From the NCBI GenBank assembly GCA_964540025.1, contig CAZIKQ010000067.1, positions 1-7,439 on the forward strand: a stretch of 7,439 bases of DNA, read 5' to 3'. Source of the stretch: RGIG250 sp964540025. Its GTDB lineage: Bacteria; Bacillota; Negativicutes; Selenomonadales; Selenomonadaceae. The notes beneath the pieces were generated by a model. That model was not told where the DNA came from and ran no database searches. It saw only the letters and a program-made list of their open reading frames with translations. This document shows positions 5,793 to 7,439 of the stretch, piece after piece (within the stretch, counting starts at the first letter, position 1; every line of letters starts with the position of its first letter). The position numbers and the translations under genes were made by a program.

Positions 5793-5819
5793 CCTCCCCT
5801 GCCTGTTTAGCTGGTGAGG
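5793..5819 (-). promoter_or_regulatory. Leader hairpin partly sequestering the toxin Shine-Dalgarno
   Basis: In the toxin mRNA CCTCACC (5819-5813) can pair with GGGGAGG (5799-5793), with one A/G mismatch, around a 13-base loop. It hides part of the ribosome site. Self-masked initiation regions are common in type I toxin mRNAs; here it is only a fold prediction by eye. Confidence 0.45.
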
Positions 5820-5832
5820 CTGTGGCTGAAAC

Positions 5833-5861
5833 AGTGTAACAGATTCAGTGGGATAACGCAA
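5833..5861 (-). promoter_or_regulatory. Likely promoter of the toxin mRNA
   Basis: Minus strand TTGCGT (5861-5856), 17-base spacer, TACACT (5838-5833) with TGT directly before it (extended -10). The start would be near 5826, giving a leader of about 46 bases. A second candidate is the perfect TATAAT at 5899-5894, but its -35 region overlaps the tRNA terminator and is poor. Confidence 0.65.
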
Positions 5862-5905
5862 AGAGGTTTTTTACAGGCGAGCCTGCCAGATGAATTATAT
5901 GGCAC

Positions 5906-5935
5906 AAAAAAAGAGGCCGTGACGATCACAGCCTC
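5906..5935 (-). terminator. Terminator after tRNA-Val(CAC)
   Basis: Minus strand GAGGCTGTGA (5935-5926), loop TCG, TCACGGCCTC (5922-5913), one T-G pair, then seven T (5912-5906). It separates the tRNA unit from the toxin transcript. Confidence 0.92.
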
Positions 5936-5944
5936 GGAAATTTC

Positions 5945-6021
5945 TGGTGCTCAAACAGCGATTCGAACGCTGGACCCCCACCATGTGACGATGGTGCTCT
6001 AACCAACTGAGCTATTTGAGC
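5945..6021 (-). tRNA. tRNA-Val (anticodon CAC)
   Basis: A complete 77-base cloverleaf with encoded CCA. Acceptor GCTCAAA/TTTGAGC, D arm GCTC-AGTTGGTTA-GAGC, anticodon stem CCATC/GGTGG (one T-G pair) with loop GTCACAT, T arm CAGCG-TTCGAAT-CGCTG, discriminator A. Anticodon CAC reads GUG, a frequent Val codon in these GC-rich genes. Loop position 32 is G, which is unusual (normally C or U). It is transcribed after tRNA-Val(GAC), but a hairpin with a T-run lies between them. Confidence 0.92.
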
Positions 6022-6029
6022 AGGCAAGC

Positions 6030-6053
6030 AAAAACGGGACCGGCCCGGTCCCG
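6030..6053 (-). terminator. Terminator-like hairpin between the two tRNA-Val genes
   Basis: Minus strand CGGGACCG (6053-6046), loop GGC, CGGTCCCG (6042-6035), then five T (6034-6030): an 8-bp G/C stem. It lies only 8 bases before the second tRNA, too close for a separate conventional promoter downstream. The CAC tRNA must therefore rely on read-through or on a start inside the first tRNA. Confidence 0.78.
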
Positions 6054-6062
6054 CTGATAGCG

Positions 6063-6139
6063 TGGTGCGCTGTGTAGAATTCGAATCTACGACCCCCACC
6101 ATGTCAAGGTGATACTCTAACCAACTGAGCTAACAGCGC
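6063..6139 (-). tRNA. tRNA-Val (anticodon GAC)
   Basis: A complete 77-base cloverleaf with encoded CCA. Acceptor GCGCTGT/ACAGCGC, D arm GCTC-AGTTGGTTA-GAGT, anticodon stem TCACC/GGTGG with loop TTGACAT, T arm GTAGA-TTCGAAT-TCTAC, discriminator A. Anticodon GAC reads GUC and GUU. It is the first gene after the promoter at 6168-6196. Confidence 0.96.
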
Positions 6140-6167
6140 ATTGGGTTGTCGTTTGCCGACGATGGTT

Positions 6168-6196
6168 ATTATACAGGGTGGTTCCTGAAAAAGCAA
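6168..6196 (-). promoter_or_regulatory. Promoter of the tRNA-Val unit
   Basis: Minus strand TTGCTT (6196-6191), 17-base spacer, perfect TATAAT (6173-6168). The predicted start near 6161 is about 22 bases before the mature 5' end of tRNA-Val(GAC). Confidence 0.9.
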
Positions 6197-6252
6197 GAAC
6201 TTTTTTAGGGGCGGTTGAGTCTTCGTCAGGAATAATTTTTCTCCAGGCAAAC

Positions 6253-6286
6253 AAAAAGGAGGAGACGTCGCGAGCAACATCTCCTC
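6253..6286 (-). terminator. Terminator of the 6S-like RNA gene
   Basis: Minus strand GAGGAGATGTTG (6286-6275), loop CTCG, CGACGTCTCCTC (6270-6259), including two wobble pairs, then C and five T (6257-6253). Confidence 0.92.
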
Positions 6287-6478
6287 GGAAAGTTAGGCCC
6301 AAAATGCCGTCAGCCTTATATGCCTAAACCTGCACTGGGCAGGTGGGTACCCGCAGCCGGGCTTTTGCTTCTCCCACAGGGGGAGTATGCAGCCGCCGGG
6401 CAATCATTGGGTTCCCTGGGTAAAAGAGTCGGTTAGACACTGTGAAGGCTGACGCACACCCCAGACATTTGCTTCCGT
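6287..6478 (-). ncRNA. ssrS: Probable 6S RNA (RNA polymerase regulator)
   Basis: A non-coding gene of about 190 nt bounded by a strong promoter (6484-6512) and a strong terminator (6253-6286). It folds as one long interrupted hairpin. The closing helix is perfect over 10 bp (CGTCAGCCTT, 6454-6445, with AAGGCTGACG, 6317-6308), and GGAAG at the 5' end can pair with CTTTCC at the 3' end. The apical stem CTCCC/GGGAG (6385-6381 / 6375-6371) continues outward through TGC/GCA and GGC/GCC with internal loops. The middle is largely open, with a small hairpin ACCTGC/GCAGGT (6344-6328) on its 3' side. Length, closing stem, open central bubble and 3'-side bubble hairpin are hallmarks of 6S RNA, which mimics an open promoter and sequesters sigma-70/SigA holoenzyme. 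That it is an RNA gene is well supported; the 6S identity is by shape only. I ruled out tmRNA and SRP RNA for lack of their conserved sequences. Confidence 0.65.
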
Positions 6479-6483
6479 GGAAT

Positions 6484-6512
6484 ATTGTAGCACTTTCCCC
6501 GGACGCAGGCAA
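6484..6512 (-). promoter_or_regulatory. Promoter of the 6S-like RNA
   Basis: Minus strand TTGCCT (6512-6507), 17-base spacer, TACAAT (6489-6484). It is divergent from the promoter at 6557-6585. A GAAAATTTTC palindrome (6537-6546) lies between the two. Confidence 0.85.
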
Positions 6513-6556
6513 GGCGGAGCGCTGATATTTTGCCGGGAAAATTTTCGCAAAACCAC

Positions 6557-6585
6557 GAGACAAATTAAAGAATTTTTTGTATAAT
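6557..6585 (+). promoter_or_regulatory. Promoter of the 104-aa hypothetical gene
   Basis: GAGACA (6557-6562), AT-rich 17-base spacer, perfect TATAAT (6580-6585). The predicted start near 6592 gives a leader of about 40 bases. Confidence 0.75.
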
Positions 6586-6631
6586 ATCTTCCAAGTGTTC
6601 CTGATTGGATAAGGTAAAAGGAGTCCGTAAA

Positions 6632-6946
6632 ATGGCAGAAAATTATAGCGTTGCAATAAGCTACAACGGAGCTTTGGGCTGGGTAGAGCTGGATGAAGGA
6701 GCCCATACCGTAACCGTGAATCTCGATGAGCCGGAAGGGAAAAAGCTGGCGGAGGATTATCTGGCGGCAACCCATACCATCCGGGTGCCGGGGGAATCCC
6801 TGCTGGATTTCCGGGCCGAGGAGATAACAGCCGCCGACAGCCGCCGGAGCTTTGAGCTGGCTATGACCCGCCTGTGGGAAGCCACCAATGTTCATGTGGA
6901 CTGGTCCCGGCCGGTGGATTACGTGAAGGCCCATCCCCATTATTAA
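6632..6946 (+). CDS. Hypothetical 104-aa protein
   Basis: I do not recognise this protein. It is a small soluble acidic protein (MAENYSVAISYNGALGWVEL... ending VDYVKAHPHY) with no signal peptide, membrane segment or cysteine. The first ~45 residues look beta-rich (SVAISYN, HTVTVNL, HTIRVPG), then comes an amphipathic helix around RRSFELAMTRLWEATNVHV. The His-rich end (HPHY) might bind metal, which is a guess. AAAAGGAG lies 8 bases before the ATG at 6632, which is preferred to the in-frame TTG at 6605 with no ribosome site. It is a single-gene unit with its own promoter, divergent from the 6S-like RNA. Strong promoter and ribosome site, and codon use like its neighbours, argue that it is real. 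Confidence 0.82.
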   Translation: MAENYSVAISYNGALGWVELDEGAHTVTVNLDEPEGKKLAEDYLAATHTIRVPGESLLDFRAEEITAADSRRSFELAMTRLWEATNVHVDWSRPVDYVKAHPHY

Positions 6947-6989
6947 AGCCCAAAACCCGTTTCCTGATATGAGGCGGCGCCGGGTATGA

Positions 6990-7117
6990 AGGAAGGGTCT
7001 GCTGCCGCCGAAGCTGCCGCTGATGGTACCCGTGAAGGGGATCGGCTGCGGCTTTCAAAGCGATGTTCCGGCTCTTTTTACATCTGCGGACAAGGCGCTC
7101 TATCGGGAAAAACAGAT
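6990..7117 (+). pseudogene. Decayed C-terminal fragment of a GGDEF (diguanylate cyclase) domain
   Basis: In this frame there is no usable start, but the translation contains VKGIGCGFQSDVPALF followed by TSADKALYREKQ. That is the usual end of a GGDEF domain: a (S)IG(V/C)-type strand, a short linker, then the ADxALYxAK helix. The upstream sequence is out of frame (a stop at 6987-6989) and neither the GGDEF signature nor the N-terminal half is present. The match ends exactly where the terminator stem begins (7118), though the frame stays open to 7202. I infer a relic of a lost cyclic-di-GMP synthase gene between the hypothetical gene and its terminator. Identification rests on about 30 residues. 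Confidence 0.5.
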
Positions 7118-7160
7118 AAAAATATACCCTTCGCTCAAGGAGAGAGGGGTATATTTTTTT
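7118..7160 (+). terminator. Intrinsic terminator
   Basis: AAAAATATACCC (7118-7129) pairs with GGGTATATTTTT (7147-7158) over 12 bp around a 17-base loop, with more T to 7160. It is the first terminator after the 104-aa gene. From 7161 to 7280 I see only AT-rich spacer. Confidence 0.85.
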
Positions 7161-7292
7161 GGAATTTGGGAAAAATTCTCAGCAAAAAAGCAGGATTTTT
7201 GACTTATTTGCCAAATTATATATTGATAGTCTAAAGGAAGAATAGATTATGTATTACACTTATCATAAAAGCACGCGCTATTTATAATGCGC

Positions 7293-7316
7293 TGAGCTTC
7301 CCTACAGGGGAACTCA
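7293..7316. repeat. Hairpin related to the edge repeats
   Basis: TGAG-C-TTCCC, loop TACAG, GGGAA-CTCA can form a 9-bp interrupted stem. Its core CCCTACAGGGG is identical to bases 22-32 of the left repeat, so it is probably another diverged member of the same family. Confidence 0.6.
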
Positions 7317-7364
7317 GCTCGTCGATAAACAGCTCTATGTCTACCCTTTTACTCAGTCCAAAGG

Positions 7365-7376
7365 CTCCACGTGGAG
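7365..7376. repeat. Perfect 12-bp palindrome
   Basis: CTCCACGTGGAG with an adjacent CCAAAGG. It sits where the left repeat carries its second CTCCC/GGGAG hairpin, supporting a shared modular design. Confidence 0.7.
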
Positions 7377-7390
7377 TAACTGCCGCAACT

Positions 7391-7430
7391 CAAAGCCTCC
7401 CCTGTAGGGGAGGTGGTCGAAGGCCGCAGG
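7391..7430. repeat. Right copy of the 40-bp inverted repeat
   Basis: Exact reverse complement of 1-40. Hairpin CCTCCCC (7396-7402), loop TGTA, GGGGAGG (7407-7413), then TGGTCGAAGGCCGCAGG. The sequence continues CCGAAGACC to the window end, so the element may extend beyond it. Confidence 0.85.
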
Positions 7431-7439
7431 CCGAAGACC

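Noticed and set aside
5894..5899. Perfect TATAAT as the main toxin promoter
   Set aside because: The matching -35 region (TCACGG) is poor and lies in the tRNA terminator stem. The extended -10 promoter at 5833-5861 is better supported, though this one could contribute.
6967..7107. Lysine-riboswitch-like stretch (GAGGCG, GCCGAAG, CGGCTGCGGC and a possible P1 GATA-GAG / CTCTATC)
   Set aside because: It is shorter than lysine riboswitches, lacks the conserved CTGTCA and AAGTA elements and a P4 stem, and has no lysine gene downstream. The GGDEF-like translation explains the sequence better.
7229..7267. 12-codon frame (ATG at 7229) after AAAGGAAG
   Set aside because: Too short and AT-rich, with poor ribosome-site spacing and no promoter I can support.

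Overview
This is a chromosomal segment of a GC-rich low-redox Firmicute, most likely a Negativicute (Selenomonas/Sporomusa/Acidaminococcus relatives). This taxonomic guess rests on the four-cysteine L28, the YgbA-type protein, the VanW-like membrane protein, strong SigA-type promoters and the hairpin-rich interspersed repeats. It is a guess from gene style, not from a search.

Layout. Positions 1-433 hold no gene but a mosaic of hairpin repeats. From 434 to 1349, on the minus strand, lie rpmB (ribosomal protein L28) and a cysteine-rich YgbA-type ('nitrous oxide-stimulated promoter') protein, each with its own promoter. From 1404 to 5321, on the plus strand, runs one apparent operon: VanW-like membrane-anchored envelope protein, TauE/SafE (TSUP) transporter, short Ppx/GppA exopolyphosphatase and CobB sirtuin. 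The last two overlap by 4 bp. A cluster of DnaA-box-like 9-mers follows cobB.

Positions 5532-5861 contain the most interesting object: a compact convergent pair. On the minus strand is an unannotated 29-codon hydrophobic peptide gene with a strong Shine-Dalgarno. On the plus strand is an extended -10 promoter driving a ~72-nt RNA. Both transcripts end at one 16-bp bidirectional terminator. The small RNA also begins with an imperfect copy of the peptide gene's ribosome-binding/start region (two direct repeats), so it is complementary to that region of the peptide mRNA. This is the layout of the Fst/par type I toxin-antitoxin locus of plasmid pAD1, but the peptide has no sequence likeness to Fst that I can recognise. 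I read it as a chromosomal par-like type I toxin-antitoxin system with a new toxin.

From 5906 to 6196 there are two minus-strand tRNA-Val genes (anticodons GAC then CAC), each followed by its own terminator. From 6253 to 6512 a minus-strand RNA gene of about 190 nt has a promoter, a long-hairpin fold and a terminator; it is probably 6S RNA. Divergent from it, at 6557-6946, is a conserved-looking 104-aa protein of unknown function. It is followed by an apparent decayed C-terminal piece of a GGDEF (diguanylate cyclase) domain, a strong terminator, and at the right edge a second copy of the left-edge repeat in inverted orientation: positions 1-40 are the exact reverse complement of 7391-7430.
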